This document shows, piece by piece, positions 22,474 to 34,392 of a stretch of 64,000 nucleotides of DNA. The position numbers and the translations under genes were made by a program. The stretch's first letter is position 1; the number at the start of each line of letters is the position of its first letter. Below the pieces are notes generated by a model that was not told the DNA's origin, made no database searches, and worked only from the letters and a program-made list of their open reading frames with translations. This stretch comes from Coix lacryma-jobi var. lacryma-jobi (lineage: Eukaryota > Streptophyta > Magnoliopsida > Poales > Poaceae), in assembly GCA_009763385.1 (NCBI GenBank), contig CM019827.1:98926177-98990176 (forward strand). The letters are read 5' to 3'.

Positions 22474-23917
22474 GGGCTTGGCCCCGGGTTATCTGACACT
22501 GCCCAACTGTCAAACTGCCAACTGCACTGACTCGCTGCAAGAATAGATGGGAGTATACATAAGAAACATATAATCTAAAGACGAGAGGACCTATCGGAAG
22601 CAAAGCAATGGGGATAAGAGAGGAAAGTGCTTTGCTACCTGTCGAACCGACGAAACGACCCAAGGACGAGATGAGAAGCGACGTTCGGGCACCCATGTAT
22701 CACACCAAGAGGGACTGCAAAGAGTTTGAGTGAAAACGGGGTCAAAAACTAGATGAATGACCTTTGGGTTATTACGTCGAACACTTGAAGGACAGGAAAG
22801 GGAAAGGGTGGTGGAGAGCTTACTCAGAGGATTCTACCGGCCGGAGAGAGGTCGCCGGAGAAGGAGTGGGGCACGGGGAGAAGCTCAGGCACGAAGGACA
22901 CGACGACGATAGCGCCAGCGAGCTTTTCCGGCGAGGAAATCCGGCGAGGGTCTGGCGGCTCGGGCAGTCGGCGAGCTGGGAGGCTGCAGGGCGCGCGCGG
23001 CTGGCTGGGCGAGCGCGAGAGGACACGAGGCGGCACTGAGCGCGGCGGGGGCGGTGAGCGCGGCGGCCGGCGAGGTTGGACGCGAGTTAGGGCTGGGCGG
23101 CGGCGGGGCGAGCTCGGGGCGGGTGGACTGGGCAGGCGCGGGCGAAGGAAGGAGATGATGAGTGGGGCCCATCTGTCTATAGAAGAACTGAAAGCGCCGC
23201 ATAAAGGAGCATCGGACGCGCCGATGTGATGACACCGGACGCTCCGATGCCTACTCAGAGAGGTCCAAAAACGGCCGAAATCGCAACGGACGCGTCCTTT
23301 CCCTCGGCAGACAGCGTCCGATGGGGCACTGGATGCTCCGGTTAAGGGGCATCGGACGCTACCCTGACACTGTTTCAGCCGAAGCTGTCTACAGTGCAGA
23401 GCATCGGACGCTGGGAGCGTCCGATGCAGCGTTTTGAGCAGTTTTGAAGATTTCCGTTGCGGCTCCCTCTCCCAACCAAGTTCCAACTCAAAAAGAGGCA
23501 AATAAACACCAGTTGGAACCTAATATGAGCATCCTCGCATAAACCCTCAATTTTAGAAATATTTTGCCTTAGGCTACATATCATTTTTAGGGAAAATAGG
23601 CGATAAATCCCAAGGAGACAACATGTGGCCACCAAAATTAAGGGACTCAACCAATAGGAGCCTCAAATGCTCCCCCTAGCGGTGGACGAACACAGCGGTT
23701 GCTCAAAGCTTAACCAAAAAGAAACGACAAAGCAACACACATGCATATGCAAGGCATTACGAAATTTGAATCTAGGTTGCTTGTCAAGTTTGCTCATGGG
23801 TAAGCTTCTTCACACGCTTTTATAGAGCGGTTATCTTAACCACGTCTGACAAGCCTATGTGCAAAGCATAATTAAAACATGGCATATTATACAATGAAGT
23901 GCAAAGACAACCCCCTT
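22474..23917 (-). other. Spacer between SIRE pol and the extra ORF
   Basis: This holds no convincing coding sequence. It is GC-rich at 22800-23150 and has overlapping chance frames. A second CGGACGC/GCGTCCG cluster lies at 23205-23430. A spacer of this size means the extra ORF would need a spliced or internally initiated message; I cannot identify splice sites with confidence. Confidence 0.5.
23205..23430. repeat. Internal CGGACGC/GCGTCCG motif cluster
   Basis: GCATCGGACGC and GCGTCCGATG motifs recur about seven times, including the palindromic core GGACGCGTCC. The motif type is identical to the clusters inside the two LTRs, although the surrounding sequence differs. Confidence 0.8.
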
Positions 23918-26900
23918 TCACCTTTTTACAAAGTTACTTAGATCAAGCACATTAAGCTCACTTCGCAATCTACACAGGGTGTCCTTATCTAGAGGTTTTG
24001 TGAAGATATCCGCCAATTGATCTTCGGTTCTAACTCCCTCTAAGGATATGTCTTTCTTTGAAACATGGTCTCTAAGAAAGTGATGGCGAATATCTATGTG
24101 CTTTGTGCGAGAGTGTTGAACCGGGTTGTTAGCAAGCTTAACCGCGCTCTCATTGTCACGCAACAAAGGTACCCTTTCTAGAACTACACCATAGTCTAAA
24201 AGGGTTTGTTTCATGTAAAGGATTTGTGCACAACAAGCACCCGCGGCTATGTATTCTGCCTCGGCGGTAGACAAGGCAACACTATTTTGCTTCTTCGAAC
24301 TCCATGACACTAGTGATCTCCCAAGCAAATGGCACCCTCCGGATGTGCTCTTTCTATCAATTTTGCAACCCGCATAATCCGAATCGGAATACCCTACGAG
24401 TTGAAAGTTAGCTCCTTTGGGATACCAAAGGCCAATGCTTGGGGTGTGCTTTAGGTACCTAAGGATTCTCTTCACGGCTATGAGATGTGATTCCCTAGGA
24501 TCGGCTTGAAACCGAGCACACATGCACACACTAAACATGATGTCGGGCCTATATGCGGTCAAGTATAACAAGCTACCAATCATAGAACGGTAGAGAGTTT
24601 GATCAACCGGGTTACCTCCCTCATCTAGGTCGAGATGTCCATTTGTTGGCATTGGAGTCTTGATAGGCTTGCAATCATCCATGTTGAAGCGCTTGAGGAG
24701 GTCTTTTGTGTACTTCTCTTGAGATATGAACGTCCCCTCCTTCAATTGCTTGACTTGGAAGCCTAGGAAGAATGTGAGCTCGCCAATCATGGACATTTCG
24801 AACTCCTTCGACATCAAGTCACCAAATTCCTTGCAATAGGCTTCATTTGTTGACCCGAAGATGATGTCATCGACGTAGACTTGACAAATGAAGATCTCTC
24901 CATCAAGCTTCTTGGTGAATAGTGTGGTGTCGACCTTCCCAATGTGAAGCCCTTCTCAACGAGGAAGTCCCAGAGGCGCTCATACCACGCTCTAGGAGCT
25001 TGCTTGAGCCCATATAGCGCCTTGGACAACCTATAAACATGATTAGGATATCTAGGGTCCTCAAACCCGGGAGGTTGATCAACATAGACTAGTTCATTTA
25101 TGAAGCCATTTAAAAATGCACTTTTCACATCCATTTGATATAATTTAATGTCATGATGTGATGCATATGCAAGGAGGATACGGATGGCTTCTAGTCTTGC
25201 AACCGGTGCAAAGGTCTCTCCAAAGTCCAAACCTTCAACTTGAGAGAACCCCTTTGCCACTAGCCTTGCCTTATTTCTAACAACCTTGCCTTGATCATCT
25301 TGCTTGTTCCTAAACACCCATTTTGTTCCAATGACTCTTGCACCCTTTGGTCGCTCTTCAAGTGTCCAAACTTGGTTGCGGGTGAAGTTGTTTAATTCTT
25401 CATGCATGGCATTCACCCAATCCGGATCACTTAGAGCTTCATCTACAATGGTAGGCTCAACAAGAGAAACAAAGGAGTGATGTTCCATAAATAAAGCAAG
25501 TTTTTGAGATCGAGTCATTACACCCCTTGTAGGACTCCCTATGATGAGATCTTGAGGATGGGCTTGTAGTAGAGTAGTCCTTCGATCAACCACTTGAGGG
25601 GCCGCTTGTGGAGCTTCAACATCTTGAGCTTGTACCACCATTTGATCATGGGAGACATGAGTGTCTTGATTTGGATCCCTCCCATTTTTGTCATCATCAT
25701 GTGGTACATTGGATGAGGATGGCTTGTCAATGACTTGCACATCATCATCATCATCTTTAGGCTTGATGGCTCCAACCGGCATATTCTTCATTGCTTCCCT
25801 CAATGGTTCATCACCTACATCATCAAGATTCTCATGCTCTCCTTGAGAGCCATTACATTCATCGAATTCCACATCATATGTTTCTTCTACCATTCCGGTG
25901 GCATGGTTGAATACTCGATATGCTTTGGACTTCAATGAGTAACCAACAAGAAACCCAATATCACATCGGCGTTGGAACTTCCCTAGGTGTTGGCGCTTCT
26001 TGTAGATGTAGCATTTGCACCCAAACACTCTAAAGAAAGATACATCCGGCTTCTTGTTGTTGAGTAGCTCATAGGGGGTCTTGCCAAGGAGACGATGGGG
26101 GAACAACCGGTTTGATGCATAGCAAGCGGTGTTAATTGCTTCCGCCCAAAATCTTTCCGGTGTAGAGTACTCATCTAGCATTGTCCTTGCTAGGGTGATT
26201 AGAGTCCGGTTCTTCCTCTCAACTACCCCATTTTGTTGTGGTGTGTAGGTTGCGAAGACTTCATGTTTGATCCCAACTTCATCACAATATTCCTCAATGT
26301 GGGTGTTGTCAAACTCCTTTCCGTTGTCACTTCTTATCTTTTTGATCTTCACTTCAAATTCATTTTGGGCTCTCTTGGCAAACTTCTTAAAAGAAGGGGT
26401 TGCTTCGGATTTGTCATGAAGAAAGAATACCCAAGTGTATCTTGAATAGTCATCAACAATCACTAGGCAATAGAGATTTCCACCCAGGCTAGCATATGTT
26501 GTTGGCCCAAATAGATCCATGTGAAGTAGCTCCAACTCTCTTGATGTTGACACGAAGGCTTTGGTTGGATGAGTGTTTGCAACTTGCTTACCGGCTTGAC
26601 ATGCACTACACAATTTGTCCTTCTCAAATTTGACATCCTTCAAGCCTCTAACCAAATCCTTCTTCAATAGCTTGTTGAGAGTGTTCATTCCCACATGAGC
26701 CAACCTTCTATGCCATAGCCAACCAAGTGATTGCTTAGTGAACAAACATGTCTTCAAGTTGGCATCTTCGGAGGAGAAATCCACTAGATAGAGATTGTTG
26801 TATCTAAAGCCTTGGAAGATCACTTATGAATCGTCTTTCTTGGCCACAACCACTTCTCTGTCGGTGAACAAACATTGAAAGCCAAGATCACATAGTTGCC

Positions 26901-27141
26901 CAACGGATAGCAAGTTGAAGCTCAATGATGCACCAAGAAGCACATTTGAGATGGTATGATCATTTGATATAGCCACTTTGCCCAATCCCTTGACATTGCC
27001 CTTAGAGTTGTCACCAAATGTAATCTTTTCTTGGTCATCGACGTTCTCTTCTAGTGAGGTGAACATCCGGGGATCACCGGTCATATGTTGTGTGCAACCA
27101 CTATCAATCACCCAATGGGATCCACCGGTCTTGTAGTTCAC
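23918..27141 (-). pseudogene. pol: SIRE pol: protease, integrase, RT, RNase H
   Basis: Reading begins about 27150 (VNYKTGGSHWVIDSGC; the DSG is the protease active site). A TAA at 26824-26826 is in frame. Integrase follows: WHRRLAHVG with CSACQAGK zinc site, HMDLFGP, IRSDNGKEF and QQNGVVERKNRTL give the D, D and E residues. RT starts about 25400 (WVFRNKQDDQGKVVRNKARLVAKG, QMDVKSAFLNG, LYGLKQAPRAWYERL). A one-base deletion near 24943 shifts the frame; the YVDDIIFG box lies after it. RNase H (GYSDSDYAGCKIDRKS, STAEAEYIA, TKHIDIRHHFLRDH) runs to 23918. Domain order protease-integrase-RT-RNase H proves Ty1-copia. Two lesions prevent a full Pol. Confidence 0.92.
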
Positions 27142-27157
27142 CTACACACATAAGAAA

Positions 27158-29521
27158 TCAAGCTTGAGCTTTCGGGACCCAAACATGTTGCGGTCCCTTA
27201 ACCTTTTCAACTAGTGACTTTGCAACCCATATTTGCCTTGGTCTATTCTTGTTAGGTGGCCCCATAAACATTACTTTCACTTTGCCACTAGAATCTTGTC
27301 TAAGCATGTAGTGAGCATTGAAAGCAAAGGGCCTAGCATGCTTGGGCAAGGGTGTAGGTTTTGGCTCTTCACAATCATGAGCAAAATGTCCTTCTTTTCC
27401 ACACTCATAGCATCTCCCAATCTTCTTCTTCTTTGGCTTTGTGATGCTCTTGCGTTGCTTCATCTTCTCTTCAAGAAACCCAATGTCATTTCTATTTGTC
27501 TTCATTACGGTGTTCATGAGAAGCTCACTTTGAAGACATTGACCCTTGGTGAAGTTCCTCAATCCGGTGGTGAGGTGCTCTTTCTCCTTCTTGAGCTTGT
27601 CATTCTCTTGTTGGAGTTCCAATTGAGATGGTGTCATTTTGTAGTCCCTCTCCATCTTCAATCTTTTGTTCTCTTCTTTAAGCATGTCTAGTTCAAGTGT
27701 CATGCTAAAATCATCATCATGAGTTTCAATGACAACTTGCTTGGTGGTTGTAAGCTTCTCTAGATCAACCTTGAGCTTTGCATTCTCATTCTTGATCTTG
27801 ACATAGTCATCAAAGTGATCGGTCACAACCACTTCCTTGCCCTTGCTACTAGCTCTTTGCTCATCATGCTCACTAACCAAGTCCTCACAAGATGTTGCTA
27901 TGTCACACTTAACAACAAGGTTAGGGGCATCATGTGTCTCATGAGAAAGCATATCATAAGCAATGGTGAGAGTATCATGATCAACTTTCACTTGAGTGTA
28001 TTTTTCTTTAAGCAAGGCATAACTAGTGGTAAGGTCACTATGCATCTTATCAAGTTTTTCATTTTTAGCTTTGAGCTCCTTGTTAGTGGACTTGAGCTCC
28101 TTGATGGAAGATGACATAGTAGCAAGTTCATTTTTTTGCTCATCACTAGCATGTGTAGCATTGTTATACTTCTCAACAAGAGCTTAATTGTCATGAGCAA
28201 GCCTTTCATTTTTAGCTCTAGTCTTTCTTATGATTTTAGTGTAGTTGTTTAGCAAATCAACAAGTTCATCATAAGAAGGAGCTTGGAACTCTCCATCACT
28301 AGAGTCATCACTAGAGTCATCATCACTTTGTACCTTCCGATCACCCTTTGCCATGAGGCATAGGTGTGTAGAGGATGATGGCGACGGTGGAGGTGGTGGT
28401 GTAGAAGTCCCAATCACTAGAGCGGCCACCTTCTCCTTCTCATCATCACTATCTTCATTGGATGAGCCACCGGAGGAGTCAATGTCGGTGAGCCAATCAC
28501 CAACAATGTAGGCCTTGCCACCTTTCTTGTGATATTGCTTCTCACTCTTCTTCTCATCTTCGCTAGATGAGTCATATTTCTTGCCCTTGTTCTTGTTCTT
28601 GTTGCTTTCTTTCTTGGGCTTGGGGCATTGATGAGCAAGATGACCAAGATCACCGCAATTGTAGCAATCCATTTCGGAGATTGGCCTTCTCTTGCTACTT
28701 GTGAAGAACTTCTTTCTTGAGTCGAAATTGACTCCATTCTTGTGAAGCTTCTTCAACATCTTGGTGGTCTTCCTCACCATGAGAGCAATGTTGGAGTCAT
28801 CTTCATCATCACTTGTGCTCTCATGATGCACCTCAATAGCCTTGGACTTGCCTTTCTTGTCATGGCTTGCTTTGAAGGCCAAGTCCTTCTTCTTGTCGGT
28901 GGAAGAGCCACCACTTGGTGTGATGTGCATGTACATCTCATGAGCATTGATCTTCCCCAAGACTTGTGTTGGTGTGGATGTGGAAAGATCTCCTTGATGT
29001 AGCACCGTCACAATGTGTCCATACTTGTCAATGGGAAGGACACATAAAATCTTCCTCACAACATCGGATGGTTGCATTTGTGTGAGGCCAAGACCATTAA
29101 GCTCCTCTATAAGAACATTCAAGCGTGAGTACATTTCATTGGCATTTTCATGAGCAAGCATTTCAAAAGAATTTAACTTTTGCATGACCAAATGATAACG
29201 CTCCTCATGCTCACTCTTGGTTCCCTCATGGAGCGCACAAATGTTATCCCATAACTCATGGGCATTCTTGTGATTTCGGACGCGGTTGAACACATCCTTG
29301 CAAATGCCTCTAAAGATGATGTTTTTGGCCTTTGCATTCCACTTCTCATTTTCCTCCTCATTAGGAGTTAGGCTTGTGCCTTTCTTGGGTTTGGGAAAGC
29401 CGGTGATTGTGGCTTGGCGGCATTTCACATCAACCGCTTCTAGGTACGACTCCATACGGATTTTCCAATATGGAAAGTCGTCTCCCTCGAACATGGGCGG
29501 TGGTCCATCACCCCCAGACAT
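27158..29521 (-). pseudogene. gag: SIRE gag, with one in-frame stop
   Basis: The ATG at 29521 begins MSGGDGPPPMFEGDDFPYWKIRM, the usual copia capsid start, followed by a UBN2-type gag domain (HELWDNICALHEGT, FEMLAHENANEMYSRL). A first knuckle CYNCGDLGHLAHQC lies near residue 285. A TAA at 28184-28186 interrupts the frame, which then continues through a long coiled coil (ELKSTNKELKAKNEKL and heptads) to a second knuckle CYECGKEGHFAHDC and the WVPK ending. Two knuckles separated by a coiled coil are typical of SIRE. It ends with TGA at 27158-27160; pol lies in another frame a few bases on. Confidence 0.9.
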
Positions 29522-29559
29522 CTTAACTCTAGGCGGTTAAGCCTAAATCGAGAGCACAA

Positions 29560-29572
29560 GGCTCCGATACCA
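29560..29572 (-). promoter_or_regulatory. SIRE primer binding site (initiator Met-tRNA)
   Basis: On the minus strand TGGTATCGGAGCC follows the LTR end by two bases. It differs by one base from the usual TGGTATCAGAGC complement of initiator Met-tRNA. Confidence 0.85.
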
Positions 29573-29574
29573 AT

Positions 29575-31129
29575 TGAAAGGATCAAGATGCCCAAGAGGG
29601 GGGGTGAATTGGGCTTCTCTAAAACTTTTGCAAGAATTAAAACCTAACAAGCCCAATTAAACCCCTAGTGCCTAGAAGTGTGTTTCTCTAGAATCAACCA
29701 AGCAAAAGATCAAAGCTATGACATTTCTACTCTACCATGGCAATTCAAATATGGATGAACAATAAGTAAATTGCGGAATTGAATTGCTCAAATGTAAATG
29801 TGTAAGTAGAGAGAGTAGAGATGACACGACGATCTTTTTTTCGAGGTATCGAGGTGTCGGCACACCGCCCTTAGTCCTCGTTGGAGCACCCGCGCAAGGG
29901 TATCGCTCCCCCTTGATCCGCGCAAGGATCAAGTGCTCACTACGAGCTGATTCTTCGCCACTCCGGCCCGGTGAATCGCTCGCTACCGGTCACAACATGA
30001 CTTGGGTCATCCACAAAGCCTCCAGATGATCACCAAGCCCTTCGATCACCTCCAAGCCGTCTAGGTGATGCCGATCACCAAGAGTAACAAGCTAGAACTC
30101 TCACTTGACCAAGACAAAGGCCAAAGAGATGGATGGATGCACACTTGCTACTCAATTCTCACTAGGAGGTCACTAATTCTCTCAATTAGCAAATCTCTCA
30201 ACCTCACTAGGGCTCTTGCTCTTTCTCAAACTCACATGGTGTTTCTCAGCAAAGGAAAGTGGCAAGAACACTCTAATGGAAGTGGAGAAGGAGTATAAAT
30301 ACTCCCCCCAACCAGCCATCCAATAGAGCACTGAACAGGTGTCTCTGCGGGGGCATCGGACGCTCCGATGACCTTGGCCAATGGTCAACTGTACAACCTG
30401 TCAGACTTGTTAAAGGAGCATCGGACGCTGGGCAGCATCCGATGCCCATGCAACGGACGCGTCCGATGCCTTTTTGACTTTTCTAGAACTTCTCTGCATG
30501 GCCATCGGACGCTGGCCCTCAGCGTCCGATGCCAGCGTCCGGTGCTAGCCCAAGTTCACTCGCATGTGAATAGTGGCACGGACGCGTCCGATGTGGCAAC
30601 ACCGGAGCGTCCGATGCCACACACCAGACTAAACCCTAATCTGAGTGAGCATCAGACGCGTCCGATGCCCACCAGGCCAGCGTCCGATGCCTGTTTCACA
30701 GGCAAAACTCACTTGGATCACGACGCGGCCTTAACGACTTTTGATCCTCTCGACATAAGGCATCTCTCTAAGCTACCTAGGGCTAAGAAATAACAAGTGT
30801 GCATCACACCTACCTCAATAGACTCATCTAGGTCAAGCTACTGATTCACGCTCCCCTTTATAGTACGGCCAAAGGAAAAACAAAGACCTATGACTACCTA
30901 AGTGTCCTCCAACACCATGCGACACTTAGCCTAGTCTACCACCGTCTTCGTCATCCGTCCTTTCAAAACCGAAATGATTTTCATCGCCAGGGGACATGAA
31001 CTCCATATGCCCGTATCGTCGCCATTACCGTGACCTCACTCATCCCTGTTTCTGCAAAACACACGTTAGTCATAGTAATCTTGTGTTTCATCCAATCACC
31101 GAAACCCACTAGGGGCCAACATAAGTTCA
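29575..31129 (-). repeat. 5' LTR of the SIRE element (element orientation)
   Basis: This is the partner of 17830-19380 with only scattered single-base and homopolymer differences. It includes the CGGACGC-rich cluster (about 30352-30700) and the GTATAAATAC box near 30293. It is followed on the plus strand by the second TSD copy CTTAT at 31130-31134. Confidence 0.93.
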
Positions 31130-31134
31130 CTTAT

Positions 31135-33393
31135 ATTGGTCATCGTCTTCTTGATCCCGAGACAAGGTATGCCCATATTGAAAAATTATGCTTATCCTTG
31201 TACTATGCTTGTGCTAAAATGAGACACTATTTGTTGTCTAGTACTTGTGTTGTTGCATGTCAGGCCGATGTAATTAAGCACATGTTATATCGGCCAATCC
31301 TCAGAGGGAGGATTGGTAAATGGGCATATGCATTGATTGAGTTTGACTTAACCTATGAACCATTAAAAACATTAAAATGTCAAGTTCTTGCTGATTTCAT
31401 TGTTGAGCATAGTGTTGATTTAGAAGATGAGATCAGTTATTTTACTATTACTCCGTGGAAACTCTATTTTGATGGATCAGCTTGTAAGGAGGGCCAAGGT
31501 GTTAGTGTGGTCATTATTTCTCCTAATGGTGCCGAGTTTGAAATGCTAAGCCGGTTAGATTATCTTTGCACTAATAATCAAGCCGAATATGAAGCTTTGT
31601 TATTCGGTTTAGAAATTTTATGTTCCATGGAGGTTAAACATGTGGAGGCTTATGGTGATTCCTTGCTAGTAGTGCAACAGGTTGCTGGTGAGTTTCAATG
31701 CCTAGAAGGGTCATTAAATGTCTATCTTGACATGTGCCTTGGTATCATTACTCGTTTTACCAAATTCCAGATTCGGCATATACCAAGGCATGAAAACCAT
31801 AAAGCCAACATGTTAGCTCAACAAGCGTCTGGCTATAGCATCAACAGGCGTAATTTCCACGTAAAGCCGATGCGACAGCATGCGGAAATATCATCGGCTC
31901 GTATGGCCGACCAGATTGTTTTTGAACCAGTTCGGCCATCCTACTCCGGAGACCAGGTAAATATTAAGCATACTTGGGTGGACACTTTGGCCGACCAGGT
32001 TGCTCATAGATCAGGTCAATTAATTCGTCCGATTGACCTAGTCGATCTTGGGATGGTTAATTCAGTTGACTTGTCTAAAGAAACTCTGAATCGGTCTGAG
32101 TCAAGTTCTAATGAAAGTGAAACCGATTTAGAAGATTGGAGAACTCCCTTCCTACAATATCTCAGTGATCCGAGTACTAAGGTGGATCAAAGTGTTCGGC
32201 GGAGTGCGTTTAAATATGCACTGCACAATGATGAGCTTTACCGAAGAACTGTCGAAGACTTGTTGCTTAAGTGTTTGGGATCTGATCAAGCTAAGGTGGC
32301 TATGGGAGAAGTTCATGAAGGTATTTGTGCTACACATCAATCGGCCCCAAAGATGAAGTGGCTATTACGCAGAGCTGGGTTTTACTGGCCCACGATGATA
32401 GCCGATTGTTTTCGTTACTACAAAGGATGTGAAGAATGTCAACGGTTTGGAAATACACAGCTTGCACCTGCTGCTATGCTTCATCCTATTATCAAACTGT
32501 GGCCTTTTCGTGGTTGGGGGCTAGACTTCATTGGCCAAGTTCATCCCCCATCTTCAAAGGGACATCGTTTTGTTCTGGTCGCTACCGATTACTTCACTAA
32601 GTGGACTGAAGTGGTACCTTTGAAGAATATGACACACAAGGAGGTGATTGAGTTTATTACTGAGCATATTATACATAGGTTCGGCATACCTCAAACGTTA
32701 ACTACAGATCAAGGAAGATCTTTTATCTCTAAAGAGGTACGAGATTTCGCCGGATTATACAAAATAAAGATGCTCAATTTGTCTCCATACTATGCTCAAG
32801 CTAATGGTCAGGCTGAGTCTAGTAACAAGACTTTGATCAAGCTTATCAAAAAGAAGATTGAGGATAACCCAAGGAGGTGGCATGAGGTTTTGTCTGAGGC
32901 TCTATGGGCTCATCGAATATTGAGGCAAGGTGCTACAAAAGTTACTCCTTTCGAGCTGGTATATAGTCAAGAAGCGGTGTTGCCTGTCGAATTAAATCTG
33001 GATGCATATAGACTGGCTAAGCAGAATGATTTATCCGCTGTTATGTATCATGATGCCATGATAGACAACATTGATGAAGTGACCGATAAGAGATTAAAAG
33101 CTCTTAAGGAGATGGGGAAAGACAAAGCTCGGGTTGCCAGAGCTTACAACAAAAAGGTGAGAAGCAAATCGTTCCAAGTAGGAGAATTGGTGTGGAAGAC
33201 TATATTACCGCTTGGATCGAGAAGCAACAAGTTTGGCAAGTGGTCGCCGAGTTGGGAGGGTCCTTATAAAGTGATCAAAGTAATATTTGGGAATGCGTAT
33301 GTACTAGAGACGTTACAAGGTGAAAGTCTTTCAAGAGCAATAAACGGGAGGTATTTAAAAAAATACTTTCCAAGTGTTTGGCAAGAAGCCTGA
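31135..33393 (+). pseudogene. pol: Retand RNase H domains and integrase (downstream pol piece)
   Basis: This piece resumes with IGHRLLDPETRYAHIEKLCLS, the end of the first RNase H-like region. A second, archaeal-type RNase H follows (KLYFDGSACKEGQG, NNQAEYEALLFGLE, AYGDSLLVVQQ), a mark of the Tat clade. The integrase zinc site is HEGICATHQS...CEECQ. The catalytic core has WGLDFIGQV, LTTDQGRSF and ANGQAESSNKTL; counting residues gives the D-35-E spacing. The C-terminal part (VRSKSFQVGELVWK) ends at TGA 33391-33393. This piece alone is intact, but it is cut from RT by the SIRE insertion. A frame also runs into it from the SIRE LTR by chance. Confidence 0.9.
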
Positions 33394-33550
33394 GTGCCTT
33401 CTAAACAATGGCCGATACATGTATCGCCCTTAGAACAAAAATAATCAGAATATTTATCCTTAATTATTGAATAACCGATGAGTTGGACATCGTTGTTATT
33501 CGGTTTGTTTTTAGGTTCTACTAAAGATCACCTAAAAACAGAGGGGCATA
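33394..33550 (+). other. Retand 3' untranslated region and polypurine tract
   Basis: There is no ORF here. The final bases ACAGAGGGGCATA directly precede the 3' LTR start TGTTGAC and form the likely polypurine tract. Confidence 0.65.
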
Positions 33551-34392
33551 TGTTGACACTCAAAAGTGTCGCAGATAAAGATGAATTTAGTAGAGGTATT
33601 TGGCCTATAATATTAGGATCGAATTTGTCTTTTAATATTTCATAATTGAAAGATCGGATGTTCTAAGTCAAATGGGTCTGATCATTTTGGGTTTCCAACC
33701 ACTTGTGTTATGTCCGACCAGGTGACGCTACACTTATGTTATGTCCGACCAGGTGACGCTGGTCGGAGGCCTTATGATTGTGATGAATGTTGGGTCTCGT
33801 GCTAATATATAGGTCTTTCTCTTGTAAGGACGATTCCTTGATCAGTATGGGCTGATAAAGTCCATTAAACCGATTTAGTCGATTCAAGGATCGGCGAGAT
33901 CAGGTTTACCTTGTCTCGTCCGGATTGGACTCTTGAATTCCATGTTTTTGATGGAGTTTGAATAGGAAACTTGGAGATCGTATCTGCAGATGTTTCCTAT
34001 TGGGATAAGACCAGCCCCTTCTATATATATGAGAAGATCATGGCCGATTGAGGCATCCAACCCTAATCGATCAAAAACCAATCTACTATCCCCTTTACCC
34101 TTTTCCCCTCCCTATCCTGCTGTTCGGCGTGTCTGCCGGCGAGCTCAACGGCGTTCTAGGCGGCCTTGCTGGTCCTAGAGCAACCTCTACGTGCTTCTCC
34201 CCGACGGGTCTTCCCAGGAGGAATTCTAGAGTTATCAGCACAGGGATCCAAAACCCTAATTCGGCTTAAACCGGTCTCTAGATCGGTTTTTGTCGGCTTA
34301 GCCAAGGTCTCTGCTGTCTCAGGTTGATCTGCAACCTCTTCGGGCGTTCTAGCCCTGCTGGTGTGTGATTCGGAACTCTTCCGACGTCAACA
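33551..34392 (+). repeat. 3' LTR of the Retand element
   Basis: It is the partner of 11514-12356, starting TGTTGACACTC and ending CGACGTCAACA. The next bases CATTTGCCC enter the host gene, whose minus-strand frame reads out into the LTR. Confidence 0.92.

Larger units (their letters stand above)
17830..31129 (-). mobile_element. Complete SIRE/Maximus-type Ty1-copia retrotransposon nested in Retand pol
   Basis: The element lies antisense to its host. Its LTRs (17830-19380 and 29575-31129) flank gag, protease, integrase, RT, RNase H and an extra ORF. The 5-bp TSD CTTAT is perfect at 17825-17829 and 31130-31134. Removing the element plus one TSD restores the Retand reading frame exactly (VIAY then IGHRLLD). 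The minus-strand PBS TGGTATCGGAGCC fits initiator Met-tRNA, and the polypurine tract AAAAAGGGGGAGAT is typical of SIRE. LTRs are much more alike than the Retand LTRs, so it is younger. Several stops and a frameshift disable it. Confidence 0.95.
11514..34392 (+). mobile_element. Tat/Retand-type Ty3-gypsy retrotransposon, split by a nested SIRE element
   Basis: Paired LTRs (843 and 842 bp) start TGTTGAC and end GTCAACA. Between them are a PBS matching the tRNA-Arg type used by Tat elements, gag, protease, RT, two RNase H-like regions and integrase, then a GAGGGGCATA polypurine tract. Without the nested 13.3-kb copia element the gypsy copy is about 9.6 kb. The 5-bp flanks are TGTTT (left) and CATTT (right), which agree at three of five positions; either the TSD has mutated or the ends are off by two bases. 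Several stops and frameshifts make it non-autonomous. It lies head-on to, and inside, the minus-strand host gene. Confidence 0.92.

Noticed and set aside
22824..23501. 225-aa minus-strand ORF in the SIRE spacer
   Set aside because: It is Ser/Pro/Arg-rich low-complexity sequence that overlaps the palindrome cluster, with frames of similar length on the other strand.
31030..31134. Start of the 787-aa ORF at 31030 as a real gene start
   Set aside because: The first 35 codons are SIRE LTR and TSD. They join Retand pol by chance of frame at the insertion site.
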